Shown: piece by piece, positions 35,738-43,463 of the stretch
Position numbering within the stretch: position 1 is the stretch's first letter
Layout: each line of letters opens with the position of its first letter
Source: Caloramator sp. E03
Lineage (GTDB): Bacteria > Bacillota > Clostridia > Clostridiales > Caloramatoraceae
Direction: 5' to 3'
DNA length: 64,000 nucleotides
Assembly (NCBI RefSeq): GCF_006016075.1
Contig: NZ_CP040093.1
Location: forward strand, 434,001-498,000
Made by a program: the position numbers and the translations under genes
Notes under the pieces: generated by a model
Told to the model about the DNA's origin: nothing
What the model saw: the letters and a program-made list of their open reading frames with translations, nothing else
The model's database searches: none

Positions 35738-37015
35738 TTAAATAAGTTTCTCATTAAAAAATCCATCCATCATCAATGTTTTAGCTCTTTTTTCAATTAT
35801 ATCATTATTAATAGTATAAAGATTAAGTTCCTTCATCCTTTCAAAATATGAAGCCCCCGCAAAAGTATATCTTTTTCTAAGTCCTTCAACACTTTCTTTC
35901 ATATCATTTTCATAAGCTATTATATCTCCGACAGCAAGAGAGGTAGGAAGCTGTATAGGTTTAAGACCAAGCCCCCATCTTACTGCATTATATCCGGCTA
36001 ATGTACCAGTAACTATAGCCTCTGTATGCCCAACAAATAATCCGCTCTTTTCTCCTCCAACAAATAAATTTTCAATACCTGTAACCTTCATAGTATTATC
36101 CCTTGGTGCCATAGAAAGATACCTTATAGAATTAGCTTTTCCTCCTGAATAGGGGTCTTCAAATCTTACGTTTTCAAAGCCTTTAATTTTTCTAAGTTTT
36201 TCAAGAGGATAATAACTTGTCATAAGCTTTGCATGACCAGTATCAAGAAGCACTATATTCTCTGCAAATTCTTTTAGGGCATACTGCTGGCAAACTTTAA
36301 TATTAAGCTTTTCTAAGTTTACATCTTCTTTAGGAATTTCAACAATGTAAACCCCATCTTTTTCCAATTTTTCTCTTATTTCATTTGAAAGTGATTCTTT
36401 ATTGAGCTTACATGAGCCGCTCATTGCACCATAGCTGTCGTCCCCTCTCATTCCAAGCAAATCTTCAACTCCAGCTCTTTTACTTATGCTTATTCTTGGA
36501 CCATAGGAAGGACATCTTAATATGCACATAGAGCAGCCTTTACCATACCTTAAACAGTTCCCCATAGGTCCTGTGGAACCAGTTGTTTCAATAAATACAT
36601 CCCCTTCAATATAGGTACCATCATGCAGATATATTCCTTTTATACACTTTCCAATAGTTTCAACGTCAACTACCCTTGTTTCAAACATCATATTTATATT
36701 TCTTTCTAAAAGATATCTTCTTACGGTCGGTTCCATCTTTATAACATCATATAAAGTTGCATGTTTGTGCCCAGGAAATTCAACATTTCTATGTCTTGCA
36801 CATTTATCAGTTAATTCAAAAAGATCTCCTCCTCCTAATGCTATCATCTCCTGTGCAGCAGTATATCTCCCATTATTTCTCATAATACCTCCAACATTTC
36901 CAAGTCCTAAAAGCATATCCGTCTTTTCAATAAGTAAAACATCAGCTCCACACTTTTTAGCCTCAAGGGCTGCTGCACATCCTGACCAGCCCCCTCCGAT
37001 TACAATAACTTTCAT
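35738..37015 (-). CDS. FAD-dependent oxidoreductase with CxxCxxxC motif, unassigned
   Basis: 425 aa. An N-terminal FAD-binding Rossmann motif VIGGGWSGCAAA is followed by VGGIMRNNGRYTA, and there is a later C-terminal FAD segment (GGEKSGLFVGHTEAIVTGTLAGYNA). An unusual GKGCSMCILRCPSYGP cysteine cluster could hold an Fe-S centre or redox thiols. The fold resembles GidA/FAD_oxidored proteins. Its start overlaps the upstream electron-transfer gene (ATGA), so the two probably form one enzyme. The substrate is unknown. Confidence 0.75.
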   Translation of the reverse strand: MKVIVIGGGWSGCAAALEAKKCGADVLLIEKTDMLLGLGNVGGIMRNNGRYTAAQEMIALGGGDLFELTDKCARHRNVEFPGHKHATLYDVIKMEPTVRRYLLERNINMMFETRVVDVETIGKCIKGIYLHDGTYIEGDVFIETTGSTGPMGNCLRYGKGCSMCILRCPSYGPRISISKRAGVEDLLGMRGDDSYGAMSGSCKLNKESLSNEIREKLEKDGVYIVEIPKEDVNLEKLNIKVCQQYALKEFAENIVLLDTGHAKLMTSYYPLEKLRKIKGFENVRFEDPYSGGKANSIRYLSMAPRDNTMKVTGIENLFVGGEKSGLFVGHTEAIVTGTLAGYNAVRWGLGLKPIQLPTSLAVGDIIAYENDMKESVEGLRKRYTFAGASYFERMKELNLYTINNDIIEKRAKTLMMDGFFNEKLI

Positions 37016-37998
37016 TTACTTATCCCCCTTAAAAATACTTCCTTAGGATCATACTGCTGTTTACATGCTCTTATTTTTTCGTTATTTTTACCTTTTATTA
37101 TACAACTGCCACATATTCCTTCCCCACAGCACATAGTAGTATTGTTAACTGTTGCAAAATTTATATATTTATCGATGTTATATATGAAATTAATCATCTT
37201 TACATGGAATTCATCACTTCCAGCAGAAAGTACAGTTTTAAAATTCCACTTTTTAAGGAGTTTTTCTATTTCAAATTTATACTGCTCCTTTAATTCCCCA
37301 CTATAATCTAAAAAAGAAACATCTTCAACATTGCATCCAAGGGATATGAAATATGGTTTTGCAAAATTTTCTCTGCTTCTTCCTCTATCAAGCATCACAT
37401 AAACTTCATTATTATTCTTTATAATTTTTTTTGCTGCTAAAACAGCAGGAGCAGATGCAATACCTCTGCATAAAATCAAACAGCTTGAATTTTTAAGTTC
37501 CTTCAAATACTTTTGTCCTTGAATTCCATTCCAATAAGGACCCTTTACTAATATCTCCTTTTCACATTCAAAAATAGCCTTACTTTTTATTCCCTGTTTC
37601 TTTATAACTACGCTTATTACATTATTTACAACATCGCTGTCTAAAATAGATATAGGTATACTATAGGGATCAATGTCTTTTTCGTTTTTAAGGAATACAA
37701 AAGAGCCCAGATTATTAAGGTTTCTTGATAAGCTTTTTGTAACTTTAATATCAAGTTTTAATATATCATCTCTTAAATACTCTTTATTTATTATGCTATA
37801 TTTCCTAAACTCCCTTGTTTTATTGCTCTTACCCCCATTCCAAATATATTCTTGATATATGCATGTTCCTTTCCAGTTTAAGCAGTCGCAAAATTCTTTG
37901 CCATGAAGCTGAGAACATATTATACATTCACCTTTTGTAGCAAGCTCACAAGGGCAGTAGACACTTCCAGCATCTATACAATCTACATACCTAAACAC
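37012..37998 (-). CDS. Ferredoxin-reductase-like FAD/2Fe-2S protein with Cys-rich N-terminus
   Basis: 328 aa from a GTG at 37998 that lies seven bases from GGGGG; an upstream ATG at 38016 is inside a hairpin. The N-terminus has many cysteines (VYCPCELATKGECIICSQLHG, then FCDC). The middle is a ferredoxin-NADP-reductase-like FAD/NAD fold (LILCRGIASAPAV). The C-terminus has CCGEGICGSC plus a further Cys, the PyrK-type 2Fe-2S motif. This matches the sulfide/dihydroorotate dehydrogenase-like electron-transfer proteins, probably serving the FAD protein next door. Confidence 0.78.
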   Translation of the reverse strand: MFRYVDCIDAGSVYCPCELATKGECIICSQLHGKEFCDCLNWKGTCIYQEYIWNGGKSNKTREFRKYSIINKEYLRDDILKLDIKVTKSLSRNLNNLGSFVFLKNEKDIDPYSIPISILDSDVVNNVISVVIKKQGIKSKAIFECEKEILVKGPYWNGIQGQKYLKELKNSSCLILCRGIASAPAVLAAKKIIKNNNEVYVMLDRGRSRENFAKPYFISLGCNVEDVSFLDYSGELKEQYKFEIEKLLKKWNFKTVLSAGSDEFHVKMINFIYNIDKYINFATVNNTTMCCGEGICGSCIIKGKNNEKIRACKQQYDPKEVFLRGISK

Positions 37999-38005
37999 AA
38001 CTAAA

Positions 38006-38041
38006 CCCCCTTCCATATATTCAGAGTATTCTTGAAGGGGG
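38006..38041 (-). promoter_or_regulatory. Hairpin overlapping the ribosome binding site of the electron-transfer gene
   Basis: CCCCCTTC (38006-38013) and GAAGGGGG (38034-38041) form an 8-pair stem with a 20-base loop. On the minus strand the second arm is the GGGGG Shine-Dalgarno of the GTG start at 37998. It also lies just after the dacF stop, so it may act as a terminator-like barrier and restrict translation. Confidence 0.5.
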
Positions 38042-38048
38042 CTTTTGG

Positions 38049-39173
38049 TTACCTCATTTTCGCTATTTTTTCTATCAACTTTTTAAGTTCCTGTGCAAAA
38101 TTCTTTCTTTTAACCTCTCTATCACTAAAGACAGGATATTTACCAACTATATAATCCTTTACATAAACTACTACATTCCCAACTATTTCATTTTCTTTGA
38201 TTGGTGAAAATAGAACCGAAGGTGCGTATACTTCTATCTTTAAACTATCCATTTCATCTTCCTTTACAGGTATATATAAATCCTTTTCAATTTTGCCAGC
38301 TATATATTTATAATCTCCTCCATATACCTTGAAAGATTTTACAAGTTCATCTTTTCCAAGTATTTTTACATATTTATAGTTTTTTGCTGCATAATCTACA
38401 AGCTGTGCTGCATCCCTCCATCTATCACTACTATTTAATACTACACAGATAAATCTTCCATAGGGATTTTTAACTGATGCAACAAAACATTTTCCAGCTT
38501 TTCCTGTATAACCTGTTTTTACTCCATCTGAATTTGGATATTGATATAAAAATTTATTTATACTATTATAACTCCTTGTGAATTTTCCACTCTCTCCAGA
38601 ATCTACATACTTTGTAGAAGATATTTTTACAAAGGTTTCATCCTTCATTGCATAAGCTGTTATCCTTGCAAGATCAATTGCAGTTGTGTAGTGATTTTCC
38701 ATATCAAGTCCATGGGGGCTTTTGAAGCTTGTATTATATGCTCCTATTTCAAAAGCCTTGTCTGTCATAAGTTTTGAAAAAGCTTCAACACTACCTGATA
38801 TATGCTCTGCAATTGCAATGGCAGCATCATTACCGGAGCGGAGTATAAGACCATATAAAAGTTCTTCAATAGTTATTTTTTCCCCTTTTTTATAACCAAC
38901 AACAGAACCTTTTATTGAAACTGCTTTATCTGAAATAGTTACTAATTCATTAAGATTGCTTTTTTCAATCGCAATAATTGCTGTCATAATCTTTGTAGTA
39001 CTTGCCATTGGAAGAACCATATCCCCATTTTTTGAATACAATATTCTTCCCGAGTCTTGATCTATTACTACACCTGAGAGGCATTTTAAGTTTATATCTT
39101 TTTTAGGGCTATAAGTAAAGCTACAAAAATATATTAAAATAATAAAAAGTAAAATAGCTTTTTTATATTTCAT
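38049..39173 (-). CDS. dacF: D-alanyl-D-alanine carboxypeptidase (DacF-type PBP)
   Basis: 374 aa. A signal peptide opens the protein. The serine-acyl enzyme motifs are STTK (SxxK), SGN (in LRSGNDAAIA) and KTG (in GVKTGYTGK). It trims the terminal D-Ala from peptidoglycan stem peptides outside the membrane. A second paralogue is at 57442. It sits downstream of ytfJ in the scpAB-ytfJ-dac block common in clostridia, which links it to sporulation or cell-wall remodelling. AGGAGG precedes the start. Confidence 0.9.
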   Translation of the reverse strand: MKYKKAILLFIILIYFCSFTYSPKKDINLKCLSGVVIDQDSGRILYSKNGDMVLPMASTTKIMTAIIAIEKSNLNELVTISDKAVSIKGSVVGYKKGEKITIEELLYGLILRSGNDAAIAIAEHISGSVEAFSKLMTDKAFEIGAYNTSFKSPHGLDMENHYTTAIDLARITAYAMKDETFVKISSTKYVDSGESGKFTRSYNSINKFLYQYPNSDGVKTGYTGKAGKCFVASVKNPYGRFICVVLNSSDRWRDAAQLVDYAAKNYKYVKILGKDELVKSFKVYGGDYKYIAGKIEKDLYIPVKEDEMDSLKIEVYAPSVLFSPIKENEIVGNVVVYVKDYIVGKYPVFSDREVKRKNFAQELKKLIEKIAKMR

Positions 39174-39220
39174 ATTATATGCCTCCTATAACCCAAATAA
39201 ATAAGCCTATTAAGTAATAT

Positions 39221-39245
39221 CCGCACACCTTTTTAAGATGTGCGG
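39221..39245 (-). terminator. Hairpin between ytfJ and dacF
   Basis: CCGCACACCTT / AAGATGTGCGG (11 pairs, one G-T, 3-base loop) right after the ytfJ stop, but with no clear T-run. It may be a weak terminator or a stabilising hairpin. Confidence 0.5.
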
Positions 39246-39251
39246 TCATAA

Positions 39252-39680
39252 TTATGTTGCATTAAATGCTGTGCTTTCTTCTGTTTTTACTTCATCCTTA
39301 TTTTTATCCTTTTTAAACAAGGTTACAATTTCATCAATAAAATCAGGTATGTTATCTATTATTCTTTCAATAGACCCTGCCTGAGCAACTGGAAGCAATC
39401 TTACATAATCTTGCTTTACTACAAGAAAAGCAACAGGCTGAAGTGAAACTCCTGCTCCACTTCCACCTCCAAAGGGCATCTTTTTATTTTCATCTCCTTT
39501 TGCAGCTTCTTCTTTAAATTCTGTGCCACCTGATATAAAGCCTATACTAACCTTAGAAATTGGGATTATTACAGTACCATCCTGAGTTTCAACTGCATCG
39601 CCTACAATAGTATTAACATCAATCATCTGTTTTAAATTATCAAGAGTAGTCTTCATTAAGCCCTCAATTGGATGCTCCAT
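39252..39680 (-). CDS. ytfJ: GerW (YtfJ) family sporulation protein
   Basis: 142 aa. The N-terminus HPIEGLMKTTLDNLKQMIDVNTIVGDAV, the GTVIIPISKVSIGFISGG core and the glycine-rich GGGSGAGVS are diagnostic. B. subtilis GerW is a forespore protein needed for efficient germination. It overlaps DUF2953 by 17 bases and lies in the scpA-scpB-DUF2953-ytfJ block. Presence of this gene supports a spore-forming host. Confidence 0.92.
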   Translation of the reverse strand: MEHPIEGLMKTTLDNLKQMIDVNTIVGDAVETQDGTVIIPISKVSIGFISGGTEFKEEAAKGDENKKMPFGGGSGAGVSLQPVAFLVVKQDYVRLLPVAQAGSIERIIDNIPDFIDEIVTLFKKDKNKDEVKTEESTAFNAT

Positions 39681-40236
39681 ACGCTACACCACCTTTAATT
39701 TTAAAATAATATTTATAGGCTAATAAAACCTTCAAAAGTTTAAAGAAGAAAGCTAATACAAAAAATAATTTAATATAAATTTTAAAATCAAGGTACAACT
39801 CAATTTTTTCATTTTTAAGATCTGGTACTATTTTATATGTTGAGTAAAATTTTTTTGCAGTATTACTTAAAAAACAATCAAATGAATAAATAATAGCATT
39901 AATCAAGCCATAAGTTAAAGCTGTTTTATCCGGGGCTGAAAATCCAAAAGTCAAACTGAAATCTACATTTATATTTGATTTATTAATCAAATATCCTATC
40001 GATGGCAATGACTTTTTAGCAATATCAATAATTATCTTAGGAGGAACATTAAATTTAGAAGCTTTATTTTTCTTTCTTAATTTATTTTTTTCATTTATTT
40101 TAATTTTTATAACTTTAAATAAAATAATATTTATCATTATTTTTTTGTCCTGGTTTATATTTATTGAAAAACATATAGTGCTTATGAGGAAAAATAAGAT
40201 TATCAATAAAATTACGATTAATATAATTGTTATCAT
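39664..40236 (-). CDS. DUF2953 membrane protein
   Basis: 190 aa. It has an N-terminal hydrophobic segment (about 2-22), a basic stretch NEKNKLRKKNKAS and a C-terminal membrane segment. The middle SNINVDFSLTFGFSAPDKTALTYGLINAI matches the DUF2953 family. Its function is unknown, but it is regularly beside ytfJ in spore-formers. The start follows GGGGTG. Confidence 0.85.
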   Translation of the reverse strand: MITIILIVILLIILFFLISTICFSININQDKKIMINIILFKVIKIKINEKNKLRKKNKASKFNVPPKIIIDIAKKSLPSIGYLINKSNINVDFSLTFGFSAPDKTALTYGLINAIIYSFDCFLSNTAKKFYSTYKIVPDLKNEKIELYLDFKIYIKLFFVLAFFFKLLKVLLAYKYYFKIKGGVAYGASN

Positions 40237-40267
40237 CTTTACACCCCGGAATAAGTATTTCTTTTAT

Positions 40268-40831
40268 TTATTTTTCCTCATAAGCTAAATTAAATTCAAT
40301 AAGTTCAGGTAATTCTTTAATATTTTTAAATCCAAAATACTTTAAAAAATCATCGGTGGTGCAATATAGTATTGGTCTTCCTGGAGCATCAAGCCTTCCA
40401 TTTTCTTTTATAAGTCCTCTTTCAATAAGAGTAGCTATTGCCCTATCACTCCTTACCCCTCTTATTTCATCTATTTCCATCCTTGTTATAGGCTGTCTAT
40501 ATGCAATTATAGATAAAGTTTCAAGAGCAGCTTGAGAGAGATTCTGTCTTCCCTCTTGCTTTACAAGCTTTTTCACATAGGCAGCATATTCAGGTTTTGT
40601 TGAAATCTGCACTTTATTATTAAATCTTACTATATAAAGTCCTCTATTTTCAGCTTTATAATCCTCAGATAAAAATTCTATTATAGCTTCAACCCTTTTT
40701 TCGCTTATTCCTACTATCTGTGCTAAATCTTTTATTAAGACAGGATCTCCTGCTGCAAAAAGAACTGATTCTATTATCCCTTTAAGCCTCTGTTCATCTT
40801 CAAACTGAAAGTCCATTAAGAAATCTTCCAT
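40268..40831 (-). CDS. scpB: Chromosome segregation and condensation protein ScpB
   Basis: 187 aa. Two winged-helix domains, with ESVLFAAGDPV near the start, TLSIIAYRQPITRMEIDEIRGVRSDRAI in the middle and LIKENGRLDAPGRPILYCTT later, are diagnostic. ScpB forms the kleisin-associated subcomplex with ScpA and Smc that condenses and segregates the chromosome. The ATG overlaps the end of scpA by 16 bases and has AGGA upstream. Confidence 0.95.
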   Translation of the reverse strand: MEDFLMDFQFEDEQRLKGIIESVLFAAGDPVLIKDLAQIVGISEKRVEAIIEFLSEDYKAENRGLYIVRFNNKVQISTKPEYAAYVKKLVKQEGRQNLSQAALETLSIIAYRQPITRMEIDEIRGVRSDRAIATLIERGLIKENGRLDAPGRPILYCTTDDFLKYFGFKNIKELPELIEFNLAYEEK

Positions 40832-41565
40832 AGCTCATCCTGCCCTTCTATTATGATTTCCTCAAAGTTTCTGTATTGAATAGCTCTTATAATCTTAAGT
40901 TTTATAAGTTCAAGCATTGCAAGAAAAGTTACTACAATTTCAAGTTTTGATTTTGCGTTCTCAAAAAACTTATTAAATGATACTCTCTTATAGGAATATA
41001 TAGTGCTTTTAATATATTCCATCTTATCCTCAATCTTAAACTCATCGTAATCTATATCCTTTGGTATTTCACTTCTTTTATTAAACTTTTTCTCATAAGC
41101 ATTTATCACATTTTTATAAGCCTTCATAAGGTTTTCAACTGTAATATTATTGAAATATATATCCTTATTTTCAATATCATCTATTATTTCAGGATCCTTA
41201 AAAAAAATAATGCTGCTTTTTTCATATTCCTTTAGTTTTTCTGCAAACTCTTTATACTTTTTATACTCTACAAGTTTTTGTACAAGTTCCTGTCTTGGAT
41301 CAACATCTGCAGATTCCTCATCCTCCTTGTTGCTTGTCCTTGGTAATAGCATTTTGGATTTAATCTCAAGAAGAGTTGATGCCATAACTAAAAATTCACT
41401 TGCTATCTCAAGATCAAGATCCTCCATTGCCTTTAAATATGCAATATATTGGTCCGTAATCTCTGCAATAGGTATGTTATATATATCAACTTCCGATTTT
41501 TTTATTAAGTGTAAAAGAAGGTCTAAAGGACCTTCAAACATTTCAAGTTTAATATTTATTGACAT
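40816..41565 (-). CDS. scpA: Segregation and condensation protein ScpA (kleisin)
   Basis: 249 aa. N-terminal LEMFEGPLDLLLHLIKKSEVDIYNIPIAEITDQY is the conserved kleisin start; the middle MASTLLEIKSKMLLPR and C-terminal FLAMLELIKLKIIRAIQ are also typical. It bridges the two Smc heads. The ATG at 41565 follows GGTGA; the frame upstream to 41583 overlaps the protease gene. Confidence 0.95.
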   Translation of the reverse strand: MSINIKLEMFEGPLDLLLHLIKKSEVDIYNIPIAEITDQYIAYLKAMEDLDLEIASEFLVMASTLLEIKSKMLLPRTSNKEDEESADVDPRQELVQKLVEYKKYKEFAEKLKEYEKSSIIFFKDPEIIDDIENKDIYFNNITVENLMKAYKNVINAYEKKFNKRSEIPKDIDYDEFKIEDKMEYIKSTIYSYKRVSFNKFFENAKSKLEIVVTFLAMLELIKLKIIRAIQYRNFEEIIIEGQDELWKIS

Positions 41566-41575
41566 ATTATCACCA

Positions 41576-42190
41576 TCATACAATCATTATTACAAGTTTT
41601 AGTATATATAATTTAACTATGTGAATTAAAAAAGATAACATATAGCTCACTTGTGGTATCCAAAGCAATGCAAAAATTAAAAACATACCCCATCTTTCAA
41701 TTCCATAAATAAATTCAGCAACTTTTCCTCCAAATAACTCTCCAAATATCTTTGAGCCGTCAAGAGGGGGAATGGGAATAATGTTGAAAACTGCAAGGCC
41801 TGTATTTATTGTAAATAGTTCCCCTAAAAAATATACAATCCCTTCATTTGTTGGATTAAACAAATAAAAGCAAAGAGCTGTAAAAAAAGCAAGTATAATA
41901 TTTGAAACCGGCCCTGCAAAAGATGTAAGTATTACTCCTAATCTTCTATTCCTATAATTTCTTGAACTGATTGGAACAGGCTTTGCCCATCCAAACTTAA
42001 ATAAAAATAATGATATTATTCCTATTGGATCAATATGGGCAAGTGGATTTAAAGTCAGCCTTCCATATCTGTAGGGTATATCATCACCTTGAAGAGTGGA
42101 TATCAATGCATGAGAATACTCATGAATTGATAGGGATATAATTATTGCTATACCTGTCATTAAAAATTGTCCTATATCATAATTAAACAT
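41576..42190 (-). CDS. Site-2 protease-family (M50) membrane metalloprotease
   Basis: 204 aa with about five membrane segments. The HEYSHA zinc motif is near residue 24, and NIIPIPPLDGSKI supplies the second metal-ligand region; FGWAKPVPISSRNYRNRRLGVILTSFAGP is characteristic of the YwhC/RseP-like branch. It may cut a membrane-bound regulator; its substrate is unknown. The ATG at 42190 follows GGAGG by eight bases. The gene overlaps the CCA-type gene upstream and the start region of scpA downstream. Confidence 0.88.
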   Translation of the reverse strand: MFNYDIGQFLMTGIAIIISLSIHEYSHALISTLQGDDIPYRYGRLTLNPLAHIDPIGIISLFLFKFGWAKPVPISSRNYRNRRLGVILTSFAGPVSNIILAFFTALCFYLFNPTNEGIVYFLGELFTINTGLAVFNIIPIPPLDGSKIFGELFGGKVAEFIYGIERWGMFLIFALLWIPQVSYMLSFLIHIVKLYILKLVIMIV

Positions 42191-43319
42191 GGTCTTGTCC
42201 TCCAATTTTTTGTAAAGTTATCATTGATTCTGCTTTCTTTAATGATATATATTCTTTTCTTTTTTCTTCTGGTAAATTCAAAATATCACTTATATCAATT
42301 TTTATTAAATTTTTATATTTTATATAGTTTTGGATTCTAATATCTTTTTCAAATGCAACATCAAGAACCTCATCTTTTATATTCCTTTTGTTAAAAAGAT
42401 ATTTATACACTTCAAAGTCACACTTTAAAAGTTTATTTTCTATATTTTTAATATTTATTACTTCATCTATAAAGTTCTCACCTAAGCATAAAAAATCCTT
42501 TAAACTATTAAGTACTTCTTCTTCGTTTTTATAAAAAATAAGGATTAACTTATCCTTAAAACTTAGTCTACTAAACTTTATTTTATCATAATCTGTGAAT
42601 ATATATATATTTGATTTTATAATAGATTCTAATATTTTGTATCGTTTTAAAAAGGCACATGATAAAAGAACATTTTTTTCATTAAAAAGGCTCTCCATCT
42701 CTAATCTTATTCTACTTCTAGGAAGTTTTAATAGATAACCTCTATACAAAGCCTCTTCTAAACTTTTTTTAGTTTTATCTTCAAAGTCAAATTCAAATCT
42801 TGATGCATATTTTATACCTCTAAATATTCTTGTCGGATCATCTTTAAAACTTTTTTTATGAAGTATCTTTAATTTTTTATTTTTAATATCCTCAATTCCA
42901 TTAAAAGGATCAATAATTTCAAATTTCTCATCCTTTAAACTAACTGCAATTGAATTTATTGTAAAATCTCTTCTTTTTAAATCCTCTATAATTCCTGCTG
43001 ATTTTATTATAGGCTTTGAGGATGTATCTAAATACTTCTCCGACCTTGCCATTACAAAGTCAACATCAAAGCCTTTATAAAAAAACTTTGCTGTATGAAA
43101 GAAACTGTTATATTTAAAATCGCATTTTAATATCTCAGCAATTTTTATAGTAGTTTCATAATGCTCATTTTCATCTAACTCACTGAGAAAATCAAAATCT
43201 ATAGGCTCAAATCCCATCAAAATATCCCTTACTGCTCCTCCAACAAGATAACCATTAATATTTAATAGCTCAAATATACTTGAAAAGGTTTTAACTATTT
43301 CATAATTTAAAAACCCCAT
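42183..43319 (-). CDS. CCA-adding-type tRNA nucleotidyltransferase / poly(A) polymerase family
   Basis: 378 aa. The class II nucleotidyltransferase head has GYLVGGAVRD, then IDFDF as the metal-binding Asp pair, KRRDFTINSIAV and DDPTRIFRGIKYASRF. These proteins add CCA to tRNA or make poly(A) tails; the two cannot be separated by eye. The length is slightly short of full-size CCA enzymes. The start follows GGAGG with 7 nt spacing. Confidence 0.85.
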   Translation of the reverse strand: MGFLNYEIVKTFSSIFELLNINGYLVGGAVRDILMGFEPIDFDFLSELDENEHYETTIKIAEILKCDFKYNSFFHTAKFFYKGFDVDFVMARSEKYLDTSSKPIIKSAGIIEDLKRRDFTINSIAVSLKDEKFEIIDPFNGIEDIKNKKLKILHKKSFKDDPTRIFRGIKYASRFEFDFEDKTKKSLEEALYRGYLLKLPRSRIRLEMESLFNEKNVLLSCAFLKRYKILESIIKSNIYIFTDYDKIKFSRLSFKDKLILIFYKNEEEVLNSLKDFLCLGENFIDEVINIKNIENKLLKCDFEVYKYLFNKRNIKDEVLDVAFEKDIRIQNYIKYKNLIKIDISDILNLPEEKRKEYISLKKAESMITLQKIGGQDHV

Positions 43320-43414
43320 TCTAAGACCTCCACAAAAGCTCAGTAAAATATAAACACAAAAATAAAATATAATTTATTATACCATTACTTTAACTATTTC
43401 TAAATAAAAACTGA

Positions 43415-43435
43415 AGTGCCTGCATAGCAGGCACT
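43415..43435 (-). terminator. Terminator of the pilus operon
   Basis: AGTGCCTGC / GCAGGCACT perfect nine-pair stem with a 3-base loop, followed on the minus strand by TCAGTTTTTATT, just after the stop of the VWA gene. Confidence 0.85.
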
Positions 43436-43463
43436 AATTGTTAAAACTTCAAAAATTTATTTT

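Noticed and set aside
41150-41602. 150-codon plus-strand frame opposite scpA
   Set aside because: Serine-rich shadow of the opposite strand with no start signal.
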